Source: Sagittula marina (GTDB taxonomy: Bacteria > Pseudomonadota > Alphaproteobacteria > Rhodobacterales > Rhodobacteraceae). From it: a stretch of DNA of 64,000 bases. A program made the translations under genes and the position numbers. The notes below the pieces were generated by a model. That model worked only from the letters and a program-made list of their open reading frames with translations. It was not told where the DNA came from and ran no database searches. Shown here one piece after another: positions 25,962-34,296 of the stretch (positions are counted from its first letter, which is position 1; each line of letters begins with the position of its first letter). Where the stretch lies: positions 496,001 through 560,000 of the forward strand of contig NZ_JACIEJ010000002.1 in the NCBI RefSeq assembly GCF_014196795.1, in the 5' to 3' direction.

Positions 25962-26594
25962 TTAAGCGGTGCCGAACATACGGTCTCCCGCGTCGCCCAG
26001 ACCGGGCACGATGTAGCCCTTCTCGTTGAGCTTTTCGTCCAAGGCAGCCGTGACGACCGGCACATCCGGATGCGCCTCTTTCATGCGCGCGACGCCCTCG
26101 GGCGCAGCCAGCAAACACAGGAAGCGAATGTCCTTTGCGCCAGCCGCTTTCACCATGTCGATAGCCGCCGCAGAGGAATTGCCAGTGGCCAGCATGGGAT
26201 CGACGACGATGGTGACGCGGTCCTCCATGCGCTGCGGCAACTTGTTGTAATATTCCACTGGCTGCAGCGTTTCCTCGTCTCGATAGAGGCCGATAAAGCC
26301 CACCCGCGCCGCCGGGATGAGTTCCAGAATGCCATCCAGCAAACCGTTGCCCGCCCGCAGGATCGACACCAGCGCCAGCTTCTTCCCCTCGATCATGGGC
26401 GCGTCCATGTCGCACATGGGCGTCTCGATCCGCACGTTCGTCATCGGCAGTTCGCGCGTGACCTCGTAGGCCAGAAGGTGGCTTATTTCGCGCAGCAACT
26501 GGCGGAAAGAGGCGGTCGAGGTGGTCTTGTCCCGCATGATGGACAGCTTGTGTTGGACCAGCGGGTGATCGACGACGGTGAGGTGCTCTGTCAT
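25962..26594 (-). CDS. upp: Uracil phosphoribosyltransferase
   Basis: 210 residues, the usual length. Converts uracil and PRPP to UMP. PRPP-binding loop [19 protein letters not shown]; upstream [31 protein letters not shown] and [32 protein letters not shown] are all conserved in Upp. The ending lacks the longer GDAGDR-to-TK tail only by a few residues. Last gene of the nucleoside operon; its ATG overlaps the add stop by 4 bases. Confidence 0.97.
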   Translation of the reverse strand: MTEHLTVVDHPLVQHKLSIMRDKTTSTASFRQLLREISHLLAYEVTRELPMTNVRIETPMCDMDAPMIEGKKLALVSILRAGNGLLDGILELIPAARVGFIGLYRDEETLQPVEYYNKLPQRMEDRVTIVVDPMLATGNSSAAAIDMVKAAGAKDIRFLCLLAAPEGVARMKEAHPDVPVVTAALDEKLNEKGYIVPGLGDAGDRMFGTA

Positions 26595-27622
26595 TTGCGC
26601 TCCAGTTGCTTGGTGATCGCTTCGCGCGTGGCCTTATCGCAAAAGGCCGCGCCGATGGCGGTCGCGTTCAATTCTCGGAACACCTCTTCGCCCCAGCCGA
26701 AGGTCTTCGCAAGGGCCGCGTACTCCTGACGCATGGTCGTGTGGAAAAATGGTGGATCATCGGTCGAAATGGTGACGTTCACACCGCGATCGCGCAGTTT
26801 CTGGATCGGATGATCCTTCAGCGCGGGGAACACCCCGAGGAAGACGTTGGAGCCGGGGCAGACCTCCAGCGTAATGTCCTGCTCTGCCAGCATCTCCAGC
26901 AATGCGATGTCGGTGTAGGCGTTCACGCCGTGGCCTATCCGGGACACGCCGAGGTCCTCGACCGCGTCGCGCACCTCCTGTGGGCCGTTCCATTCGCCAG
27001 CGTGGGTGGTCAGCTGCAAGCCCGCTTCGCGCGCGCAATCGAAGGCCCAGGCGAAATCACGTTGCTTGCCCTGCTTTTCGTCCCCGCCCATGCCAAAACC
27101 GGTAATAAACCCACCGGCGGTCTCGGCGGCGCAGCGCGCGGCGGCCCTGGCTTGATCCGGGCCGTTGTGACGGATGCAAGTGACGATGCCACGCAAGGTG
27201 ATGCCGAAATCCCGCTCTGCCGCCGTGGCAGCATCCTCGATTGCGTGAAGATATTCCTTCCACGCGCCCACGTCGCCGCCGCCACAGAAATCCGGGCTGA
27301 TGAAGGTCTCCTGATAGACAACGTCGTTTTCGGCGCTTTTCTCCAGCACGGCAGTGCAGAGGCGGGCAAAATCCTCCGGTTTTTTCAGAACCGAGGTTGC
27401 GGCTTCGTAGACTTCGAGGAAGTGCCAGAAATCACGGTAATCATATGAGCCGTCGGGGCGGAAAATCTTGGAGATATCGACCTTCTTTTCCTTGGCCAGG
27501 CCCCGGATGAAGGCAGGCGGCGCCATACCTTCGAAATGGGTGTGCAGCTCGACCTTGGGGAGATGCACGATGTGATGCAGCTCTTCCTCGGTCATGGGTT
27601 CATTGGGATCACGGTCAGTCAC
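26591..27622 (-). CDS. add: Adenosine deaminase
   Basis: 343 residues. Deaminates adenosine/deoxyadenosine to inosine. Zinc and catalytic motifs: HTHFEG (27-32), [25 protein letters not shown] and [12 protein letters not shown] choose the GTG at 27622: AGGAG lies 6 bases upstream and it overlaps the deoB stop as GTGA, whereas the ATG nine codons later (27595) has no ribosome site. Ends overlapping upp (ATGA). Role in this operon: channel purine nucleosides towards DeoB and base salvage. Confidence 0.95.
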   Translation of the reverse strand: MTDRDPNEPMTEEELHHIVHLPKVELHTHFEGMAPPAFIRGLAKEKKVDISKIFRPDGSYDYRDFWHFLEVYEAATSVLKKPEDFARLCTAVLEKSAENDVVYQETFISPDFCGGGDVGAWKEYLHAIEDAATAAERDFGITLRGIVTCIRHNGPDQARAAARCAAETAGGFITGFGMGGDEKQGKQRDFAWAFDCAREAGLQLTTHAGEWNGPQEVRDAVEDLGVSRIGHGVNAYTDIALLEMLAEQDITLEVCPGSNVFLGVFPALKDHPIQKLRDRGVNVTISTDDPPFFHTTMRQEYAALAKTFGWGEEVFRELNATAIGAAFCDKATREAITKQLERK

Positions 27623-28830
27623 AAAAAGCTCCTCCCCGGCCCTTGCGCCGGTATGTTCAAATGCGCCGCGATGGAGGCGGCGACGTCCGCAAAGCCCACC
27701 TGCCCGATCTGGCCCGCGCCGCACCCGGCCACAAGCACAGGCACGCGTTCGCGCGTGTGATCGGTGCCTGTCCAGGTGGGGTCGTTGCCATGATCTGCGG
27801 TGATGAGCAACAGGTCGCCCGCGCGCATCAGCGGCAGCAGGCGTCCGATCTGCGCGTCGAACCATTCGAGATGGCGAGCGTAGCCGGACACGTTGCGGCG
27901 ATGACCATAGAGCGAATCAAATTCAACGAAGTTGGCAAAGGTCAGCGAGCCGTCCGCCATGGTATCGACAGCCGCGAAAAGCTGTTCCATCAGAACGTCG
28001 TCCGGACCTTTGGCGACCGTATCGATGCCTTCCATGGTGAAGATATCACCGATCTTGCCGATGGCATGGACGGCGCGGCCTGCGTCCTGCGCCCAGTTGG
28101 TTAAAATCGGTTCCGGTAGAGTGATCGCGTAGTCGTGACGGTTGGCGGTGCGTTGGTAGCTGCCCTCCTCGCCCACGAAGGGACGGGCGATGACGCGCCC
28201 CACCTTCATCGCGTGCAGTGTTGGCGCAATGCGTTCGCACAGGTCGAGCAGCCGGTCCAGTCCGAAGTGTTCCTCATGCGCGGCGATCTGAAAGACGCTG
28301 TCGGCAGAGGTGTAGCAGATCGGCTGACCGGTGCGCACATGCTCTGCACCGAAACGGTCGAGCATGACGGTGCCGGAGCCATGACAATTGGCCAGCGTGC
28401 CATCGACGCCGGCGATGTCGCAGACCTTGGCGATCAGATCGGCTGGGAAAGCGGGCTGTGTGTCGGGGAAATAGTGCCAGTCCCACGGCACCGGCAGCCC
28501 GGCAAGTTCCCAATGACCCGAGGGGGTGTCCTTGCCCTTCGATTGCTCGGTGGCAGCGCCCCAGCGGGCATTGACCGGCTCCGCGATCATGGCAGACCGA
28601 TGCGCGCCGCTGGCCAGATCGGCCGCGTGGAACAGGCCGAGCTTTGCCAGGTTGGGCAGGTGAAGCGGCCCGCTGCGCCCGTCTTCGGCCTGCCCTGCCG
28701 CGCAGGCATCGACGATATGGCCCAGCGTGTCGGCCCCGGTGTCGGGACGTGTGTCATTGAAATAGCTGTCTGCGTCCGGCGCGCCGCCGATGCCCACAGA
28801 ATCCATCACCACGAGGAACGCGCGGCTCAT
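27619..28830 (-). CDS. deoB: Phosphopentomutase
   Basis: 403 residues of the alkaline-phosphatase superfamily. Interconverts (deoxy)ribose-1-phosphate and -5-phosphate. Metal and phospho-acceptor motifs: MDSVGIGGAPDADSY near the N-terminus, YTSADSVFQIAAHEE with the acceptor Thr/Ser, and ITADHGNDPTW plus DHTRERVP at the C-terminus. Overlaps deoA (ATGA) upstream and add (GTGA) downstream by 4 bases each. Confidence 0.97.
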   Translation of the reverse strand: MSRAFLVVMDSVGIGGAPDADSYFNDTRPDTGADTLGHIVDACAAGQAEDGRSGPLHLPNLAKLGLFHAADLASGAHRSAMIAEPVNARWGAATEQSKGKDTPSGHWELAGLPVPWDWHYFPDTQPAFPADLIAKVCDIAGVDGTLANCHGSGTVMLDRFGAEHVRTGQPICYTSADSVFQIAAHEEHFGLDRLLDLCERIAPTLHAMKVGRVIARPFVGEEGSYQRTANRHDYAITLPEPILTNWAQDAGRAVHAIGKIGDIFTMEGIDTVAKGPDDVLMEQLFAAVDTMADGSLTFANFVEFDSLYGHRRNVSGYARHLEWFDAQIGRLLPLMRAGDLLLITADHGNDPTWTGTDHTRERVPVLVAGCGAGQIGQVGFADVAASIAAHLNIPAQGPGRSFL

Positions 28831-30116
28831 GCCACACGCTCCAGCACAAGTGGGCGCGGCGAAGGCGTATCGCCGTAGGTTATGGCTGCGCGCACGGCGG
28901 CGGCGGCGCGGTCCGCCTGCCCCTCGCGGGCGGCATGGACACGGGCCAGGGGCTGGCCTTTTTCAACTTTCGCGCCGACCCTCACAATCTCGGTCACGCC
29001 GACGGCCGGGTCGACCGTGTCGGTCTCTACCCGCCGTCCACCGCCAAGATCGACCACCACCAGCCCAAGCGCCTCCCCGTCGATGGCGCTGACCGTGCCA
29101 CTTTCGACCGCTGCGACCTCTTGGATCACTGGGGCCTCGGGCAGGAATCGCTGCCAATCCTCGACAAAACCCAACGGGCCGCCAAGCTCGTACACCATCT
29201 TGCCGAACCGTTCCGCCGCGGCGCCGCTGTCCAGCGCCTGTTCCAGCTTGGCCATACCATCCTCGATGCCTGCGGTGGCCAGCAGCTCTGCGCCAAGCGA
29301 GAGGCTGAGGTCGCGCAGGGGGCCGGACCGCGCACCGGTCAGCACCTCCATGCACAGGTCGACTTCCAACGCGTTGCCGAGCGAGGGCACAAGCGGCTGG
29401 TCCATATCCGTGATCAGCGCCGTGGTCGGGCAACCTGCTGCATTTGCGGTCCCCACCAAAGCCTGTGCCAGCGCGCGTGCATCTTCCGCGGTCTTCATGA
29501 ATGCGCCGGAGCCGCATTTCACGTCCAGAACCAGAGATTGCAGCCCGGCGGCGAGCTTCTTGGACAGAATGGAGGCGGTGATAAGGTCGAGGCTTTCGAC
29601 CGTCGCAGACACGTCGCGCACGGCGTAGAGCCGCTTGTCAGCGGGGGCGATATCGCCAGACGCGCTGACAATGGCGCAGCCCACATCGCTCACGATGCGG
29701 CGCAGGCGGGCCTCATCCGGCGCGACCGAATAGCCGGGAATGGCCTCAAGCTTGTCAAGCGTTCCACCGGTATGCCCGAGCCCCCGACCAGAGATCATGG
29801 GCACGTAGACGCCGCAGGCCGCCAGCATCGGCGCAAGCACAAGCGATACACAGTCGCCGACCCCGCCGGTTGAGTGCTTGTCCACCACAGGCCCGTCGAG
29901 ATCCCACTCCAGCACGTGGCCTGAATCGCGCATGGCCAGCGTCAGGGCTACACGGCCAGCCTCGCTTAGCCCCTGAAGGCAGACGCCCATGGCGAAAGCT
30001 CCGGCCTGCGCATCGCTGACACGCCCGTCCGCCAAACCGGCAGCAAACCATGCCAGATCACGCGGCGACGGGGCTTCGCCACGACGCAATTGGCCGATCA
30101 CCGAGCGGGCATCCAT
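28827..30116 (-). CDS. deoA: Thymidine phosphorylase
   Basis: 429 residues. Splits thymidine/deoxyuridine with phosphate into base and deoxyribose-1-phosphate, the substrate of DeoB. Family signature DKHSTGGVGDCVSLVLAPMLAACG, then MISGRGLGHTGGTLDKLEAIPGY, KKLAAGLQSLVLDVKCGSGAFMK and a C-terminal pyrimidine-phosphorylase domain. Its ATG overlaps the cdd stop by one base (TGATG), so re-initiation is likely. Confidence 0.97.
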   Translation of the reverse strand: MDARSVIGQLRRGEAPSPRDLAWFAAGLADGRVSDAQAGAFAMGVCLQGLSEAGRVALTLAMRDSGHVLEWDLDGPVVDKHSTGGVGDCVSLVLAPMLAACGVYVPMISGRGLGHTGGTLDKLEAIPGYSVAPDEARLRRIVSDVGCAIVSASGDIAPADKRLYAVRDVSATVESLDLITASILSKKLAAGLQSLVLDVKCGSGAFMKTAEDARALAQALVGTANAAGCPTTALITDMDQPLVPSLGNALEVDLCMEVLTGARSGPLRDLSLSLGAELLATAGIEDGMAKLEQALDSGAAAERFGKMVYELGGPLGFVEDWQRFLPEAPVIQEVAAVESGTVSAIDGEALGLVVVDLGGGRRVETDTVDPAVGVTEIVRVGAKVEKGQPLARVHAAREGQADRAAAAVRAAITYGDTPSPRPLVLERVA

Positions 30117-30508
30117 CACGCACGATCCATATGATCGTTGGTGAAGGCCCCCGGCAGCAGATCGCCCACCGTGGTCACCTGTTCGGTCCCATCCACCGTC
30201 GCCAGAGTGATCTTGGTTCCGGCGTTGGCGAATTCCATCAGTTTTTGGCGGCACCCGCCGCAGGGCGGCACCGGATTTGGGCTGTCGGCGATGACGTAGG
30301 CTTCTGCGATCTCTGTCTCGCCAGCGGCGACCATTGCGGCGATGGCCCCGGCCTCGGCGCAGGTGCCCTCCGGGTAGGCGACGTTTTCCACGTTGCAGCC
30401 GACATAGGTTGTGCCGGACGGGGTCAGTAGTGCCGCCCCGACCTTGAAATGAGAATAGGGCACATAGGCATTTTCGCGCACGGCACGCGCGGCTTCGGCC
30501 AGGGACAT
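30116..30508 (-). CDS. cdd: Cytidine deaminase
   Basis: 130 residues, the short tetrameric class. Deaminates cytidine/deoxycytidine. Zinc site: CNVENVAYPEGTCAEAGA with the catalytic Glu in C-A-E, and PVPPCGGCRQKL. First gene of the salvage operon. The start at 30508 has GGAG about 7 bases upstream and matches the family N-terminus (SLAEAARAVRENAYVPYSHF); the frame's upstream extension is not supported. Confidence 0.95.
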   Translation of the reverse strand: MSLAEAARAVRENAYVPYSHFKVGAALLTPSGTTYVGCNVENVAYPEGTCAEAGAIAAMVAAGETEIAEAYVIADSPNPVPPCGGCRQKLMEFANAGTKITLATVDGTEQVTTVGDLLPGAFTNDHMDRA

Positions 30509-30672
30509 AAAAGACTCCGTCAATTCAGATGCGGGCAGGATGCGAAGCCGGTCAGGCATTTGCAACCCCGTCCTCGGGGCAGCGCGGGCGGAAAGAAGCT
30601 TGTCCATGAGACGCCGGCGCACCACGGTATGTCTGGACGAGTTTCGTAGCATTGGTATCAATCCGTTTTATA

Positions 30673-30694
30673 CTGTTAGCGCAATAAACAACAG
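30673..30694. promoter_or_regulatory. Partial inverted repeat with TGTTAGCGC half-site
   Basis: CTGTT at one end and AACAG at the other, enclosing TGTTAGCGC. It resembles one complete half of a LacI-type site (TTAGCGCTAA centre) and overlaps a TATACT box. Position between cdd and maeB means it could act on both. Confidence 0.3.
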
Positions 30695-30751
30695 ACAGCC
30701 TTGGCAACGCAGCCCCCCACCTGCTATCGCCGCTGAAAAGAGTTTTGCATA

Positions 30752-30771
30752 ATGGTTTAGTGCTAAACCAT
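30752..30771. promoter_or_regulatory. Perfect 9-bp-arm palindrome upstream of maeB
   Basis: ATGGTTTAG-TG-CTAAACCAT, ending 30 bases before the maeB start. The centre TTAGTGCTAA is one base from TTAGCGCTAA, the core type bound by LacI-family regulators; I recall CceR, the carbon and energy regulator of Rhodobacter sphaeroides, as binding a similar palindrome. Strong operator candidate; the identity of the regulator is inferred. Confidence 0.6.
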
Positions 30772-30801
30772 CTCGCCAAGGACATCGCTGGAGGACCCCG
30801 A

Positions 30802-33093
30802 ATGAGCGACCAGACCCCTGACACCGCCAAGGACACTCTCCGCGAAGCGGCGCTGTTCTATCACGAGCATCCCAAGCCCGGAAAACTGGAGATCCGCGCC
30901 ACCAAGCCGATGGCCAATGGACGTGACCTGAGCCGTGCCTACTCCCCGGGAGTGGCGGAAGCCTGCCTGGAAATTCAGGCAGACCCGACAGCCGCGCGGC
31001 GCTACACGACCCGCGGCAATCTGGTTGCAGTGGTCTCGAACGGCACAGCCGTTTTGGGTCTTGGCAACATCGGGGCGCTGGCATCGAAACCGGTGATGGA
31101 AGGCAAGGCGGTGCTGTTCAAGAAGTTCGCCGGCATCGACTGTTTCGATATCGAGGTGGATCAACCGGACCCGGAAAAGCTGGCAGAGATCGTCTGCGCG
31201 CTGGAACCGACGTTTGGCGCGATCAACCTCGAAGACATCAAGGCGCCTGACTGCTTTATCGTTGAACAAATCTGCCGCGAGCGGATGAATATCCCAGTGT
31301 TTCACGACGACCAGCACGGCACGGCCATCGTTGTCGGCGCGGCGGCCACCAATGCGTTGCATGTGGCAGGCAAGAAGTTCGAGGACATCAAGGTCGTCTC
31401 CACCGGCGGTGGGGCTGCGGGCATCGCCTGTTTGAACATGCTCCTGAAGCTGGGTGTGAAGCGCGAGAACATCTGGCTTTGCGATATTCACGGGCTGGTT
31501 TACCAGGGCCGCGAAGAGGACATGAACCCGCAAAAGGCGGCCTTTGCGCAAGCGTCTGACAAGCGGGCGCTGGCCGATGTGATTGAGGGTGCCGACCTTT
31601 TCCTTGGCCTGTCCGGCCCGAATGTCCTGAAGCCCGAAAATGTGCAGACGATGGCGAAGCGTCCGATCATCTTTGCGCTCGCCAACCCCAATCCAGAAAT
31701 CATGCCCGATGTCGCCCGCGCCGCAGTACCTGACGCGATCATCGCCACAGGCCGCAGCGATTTCCCGAACCAGGTCAACAATGTGCTGTGCTTTCCCTTC
31801 ATCTTCCGAGGGGCACTGGATGTTGGCGCGACCACCATCAACGACGAGATGGAGGTCGCCTGCGTCGAGGGCATCGCGGCCCTTGCTCGTGCCACCACAA
31901 GCGCAGAAGCCGCTGCGGCCTACCGTGGCGAGCAGCTGACATTCGGCGCCGATTACCTGATTCCAAAGCCTTTCGATCCGCGCCTGTCGGGCGTCGTGTC
32001 CACGGCTGTCGCGAAGGCCGCGATGGAAACCGGTGTGGCCGAACGGCCGCTGGATGACCTGAAGGCGTACAAGCAAAAGCTCGACGCCTCGGTCTTCAAA
32101 TCCTCGCTGCTGATGCGCCCGGTGTTCGAGGCTGCCGCCACCGCCTCGCGCCGTATCGTGTTTGCCGAGGGTGAGGATGAGCGCGTGCTGCGCGCGGCGC
32201 AGGCCATCCTTGAGGAAACCACCGAACAGCCGATCCTGATCGGTCGCCCCGAGGTGATGGAGGCCCGCTGCGAACGCTTTGGCCTGAAGGTCCGCCCCGG
32301 AATCGATTTCCACATCGTTAACCCGGAAAACGATCCGCGCTATCGCGATTATTGGGAAACCTATCATCACATCATGTCGCGTCGCGGTGTGACCCCCGAT
32401 CTTGCCCGTGCGATCATGCGCACCAATACCACCGCCATCGGCGCGGTGATGGTGCAACGTGACGAAGCGGATTCGATGATCTGCGGCACCTTCGGCGAGT
32501 ATCGTTGGCATCTGAATTACATTCGGCAGGTGTTGGGCACCAAGACACTGACACCCCAGGGCGCGCTGTCGTTGATGATCCTGGAAGATGGCCCGCTGTT
32601 CATTGCGGACACTCACGTCAACAGCCGCCCCACCCCGGATGAACTGGCGCGCGCCGCAATCGGCGCGGCGCGTCACGTGCGGCGGTTCGGCCTGACGCCC
32701 AACGTCGCACTGTGTTCACAGTCGTCGTTTGGCAACCACACCGAAGGCTCCGGCCAGAGGCTGCGTGAAGCGCTGGAAATCCTCGACGCGCAAGACTGCG
32801 ACTTCTGCTACGAAGGCGAAATGAATGTGGATGCGGCGCTGGACGCCGATCTGCGCGCACGTCTGTTGCCAGGCAATCGTATGGAGGGCGCGGCGAATGT
32901 GCTGCTCTTTGGCCATGCGGACACGGCTTCGGCCACGCGCAACATCCTGAAAACGAAAGCCGGCGGGCTGGAAGTGGGGCCGATCCTGATGGGCATGGGC
33001 AACCGCGCGCATATTGTGACGCCGTCGATCACCGCGCGCGGCTTGCTGAACATGGCGGCCATCGCGGGCACGCCGGTGCAGCACTACGGCTGA
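30802..33093 (+). CDS. maeB: NADP-dependent malic enzyme with C-terminal phosphotransacetylase-like domain
   Basis: 763 residues. Oxidatively decarboxylates malate to pyruvate, making NADPH. N-terminal malic domain ([31 protein letters not shown](P)-binding [15 protein letters not shown]) to about residue 430, then the PTA/PTB-like domain, usually a regulatory acetyl-CoA-sensing module ([46 protein letters not shown]). GGAGG lies 8 bases before the chosen ATG. A palindrome in the leader suggests control by carbon status. Convergent with the next gene. Confidence 0.96.
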   Translation: MSDQTPDTAKDTLREAALFYHEHPKPGKLEIRATKPMANGRDLSRAYSPGVAEACLEIQADPTAARRYTTRGNLVAVVSNGTAVLGLGNIGALASKPVMEGKAVLFKKFAGIDCFDIEVDQPDPEKLAEIVCALEPTFGAINLEDIKAPDCFIVEQICRERMNIPVFHDDQHGTAIVVGAAATNALHVAGKKFEDIKVVSTGGGAAGIACLNMLLKLGVKRENIWLCDIHGLVYQGREEDMNPQKAAFAQASDKRALADVIEGADLFLGLSGPNVLKPENVQTMAKRPIIFALANPNPEIMPDVARAAVPDAIIATGRSDFPNQVNNVLCFPFIFRGALDVGATTINDEMEVACVEGIAALARATTSAEAAAAYRGEQLTFGADYLIPKPFDPRLSGVVSTAVAKAAMETGVAERPLDDLKAYKQKLDASVFKSSLLMRPVFEAAATASRRIVFAEGEDERVLRAAQAILEETTEQPILIGRPEVMEARCERFGLKVRPGIDFHIVNPENDPRYRDYWETYHHIMSRRGVTPDLARAIMRTNTTAIGAVMVQRDEADSMICGTFGEYRWHLNYIRQVLGTKTLTPQGALSLMILEDGPLFIADTHVNSRPTPDELARAAIGAARHVRRFGLTPNVALCSQSSFGNHTEGSGQRLREALEILDAQDCDFCYEGEMNVDAALDADLRARLLPGNRMEGAANVLLFGHADTASATRNILKTKAGGLEVGPILMGMGNRAHIVTPSITARGLLNMAAIAGTPVQHYG

Positions 33094-33107
33094 CAAGCCA
33101 TCAAGAG

Positions 33108-34010
33108 TTACGGGGCGGGGATCAATTCCCCGTCCTGCAACGACCAGACCTGCTGACATTCTGGCGCTCCCACACGGCCGCAAAGCGACCCTTTGAGCGT
33201 CAGCCGCACCGACCCCGGCGCATTGGCGGCCACGTCCCGCACTGCGTTCAGGAAAACACGGGTGAAGCCGTCATCGTTCGCTTGCCATATGGACGTCAGA
33301 CAACCAGCAGGACCACAAACGAGATCCTGTGCGGTAGAACAGCTTAGCGCGCCATGGCGCAGCACAAGATCCTCGCCCGCCGCTCCATCAAGGTCAATCG
33401 CCTGGGCATAGTCGTTGCCGACGGAGACCTCACCGCCTAGAGCGCCGCAGGCCGCGCGCATGTCGCGAAGCACCGCCGCGGCCGGATCGGCCATCGTGCG
33501 GGCCGCCAGTTCCTGCGCGGCAAAGTCCGGCTGAGGACACACTGCCTCGACCGCGGAAATCGCATCGCTGGAGCCGGACAGCGACATCTGCCAGACCGTC
33601 GGCGGCACATCGACGGTTTCCCAATAGCGCAATTCCAGACGTGTCCCGGCCTTTAGCCCCTCGATCCCCGGCAGGTGGCTTTTGGTCATCGGGGCCTCAA
33701 AGGTGCCAAGGCCCGTGGTCTGAAAGGCCAGCGGCGGCATAACGCGGACGCCGGCAAAGGCCTGCACATCCAGTTCGGACCGCGCCAAGAGGTCGGGATT
33801 GCCTTCAGCACGCAGACCGAACCGCAGAGGTTTTCCGGCATCACAGGACAATCCGAAACACAGCCGCTCTGTCGCAGGATCGCCAGAACCATCGGCGCAG
33901 ACATAGGCCGCATAGCGTCCCGCTTCTGGCCCTTCTTGGTAGCTCCACTGCGCCTGCGCCGCCGTTGAAATCCCCACAGATATGACCGCTGCCGTTGCAA
34001 ATGCCCGCAT
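33108..34010 (-). CDS. Exported protein of unknown function
   Basis: 300 residues with a signal peptide (MRAFATAAVISVGISTAAQAQ). The mature part begins WSYQEGPEAGRYAAYVCADGSGDPATERLCFGLSC and has several Cys that probably pair. The middle looks like a beta-sandwich; LCGPAGC-like motifs (DLVCGPAGCLTSIWQANDDGFTRVFLN) occur near residue 240, a pattern I associate with periplasmic 'TIR-like beta' proteins of Rhodobacteraceae but cannot name. Divergent from prpE, sharing the TTTGCAAA-rich region. Confidence 0.75.
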   Translation of the reverse strand: MRAFATAAVISVGISTAAQAQWSYQEGPEAGRYAAYVCADGSGDPATERLCFGLSCDAGKPLRFGLRAEGNPDLLARSELDVQAFAGVRVMPPLAFQTTGLGTFEAPMTKSHLPGIEGLKAGTRLELRYWETVDVPPTVWQMSLSGSSDAISAVEAVCPQPDFAAQELAARTMADPAAAVLRDMRAACGALGGEVSVGNDYAQAIDLDGAAGEDLVLRHGALSCSTAQDLVCGPAGCLTSIWQANDDGFTRVFLNAVRDVAANAPGSVRLTLKGSLCGRVGAPECQQVWSLQDGELIPAP

Positions 34011-34084
34011 GAAAGTGCTCCCGCCTGTTGCGATCAAAACGCCATGGCAAGGCATCTACGTCAAGCATCCCCCTGAGTCGGAGA

Positions 34085-34197
34085 TTTGCAATACTTCCGC
34101 AAGGCACTTTGCAAACCTGGCATAAATTCGCAGAACAAAGACGGTAATTCAGGGTATTTGCAAATATTTGCAGACCTATAAACGCGGATTTCGCAAA
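34085..34197. promoter_or_regulatory. Cluster of TTTGCAAA-type motifs between the exported protein gene and prpE
   Basis: TTTGCAAT (34085-34092), TTTGCAAA (34108-34115), TTTGCAAA-TA-TTTGCAGA (34157-34174) and TTTCGCAAA (34189-34197). In Rhodobacter sphaeroides the ScfR-family regulator PccR is reported to bind paired TTTGCAAA octamers at propionyl-CoA genes, and RamB of Corynebacterium binds a similar core. The spacing here (2 bp in the closest pair) differs from the reported 4 bp. Likely ScfR/RamB-type operators for prpE. Confidence 0.55.
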
Positions 34198-34296
34198 GCC
34201 CTGCGATATTCTGTCATGTCATGCGCCAACAGACTTGCGACAGCGCCCCGCCACCCCCTAAGCCTGATGGCGAAGGTATTACAGGAGGAGGGCCCC

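Larger units (their letters stand above)
30509..30801. other. Divergent regulatory region between cdd and maeB
   Basis: 293 bp with no gene that I can support. It contains two symmetrical operator-like sequences (30673-30694 and 30752-30771) and AT-rich patches (TATACT at 30669-30674) that could be -10 elements for either direction. Confidence 0.65.
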
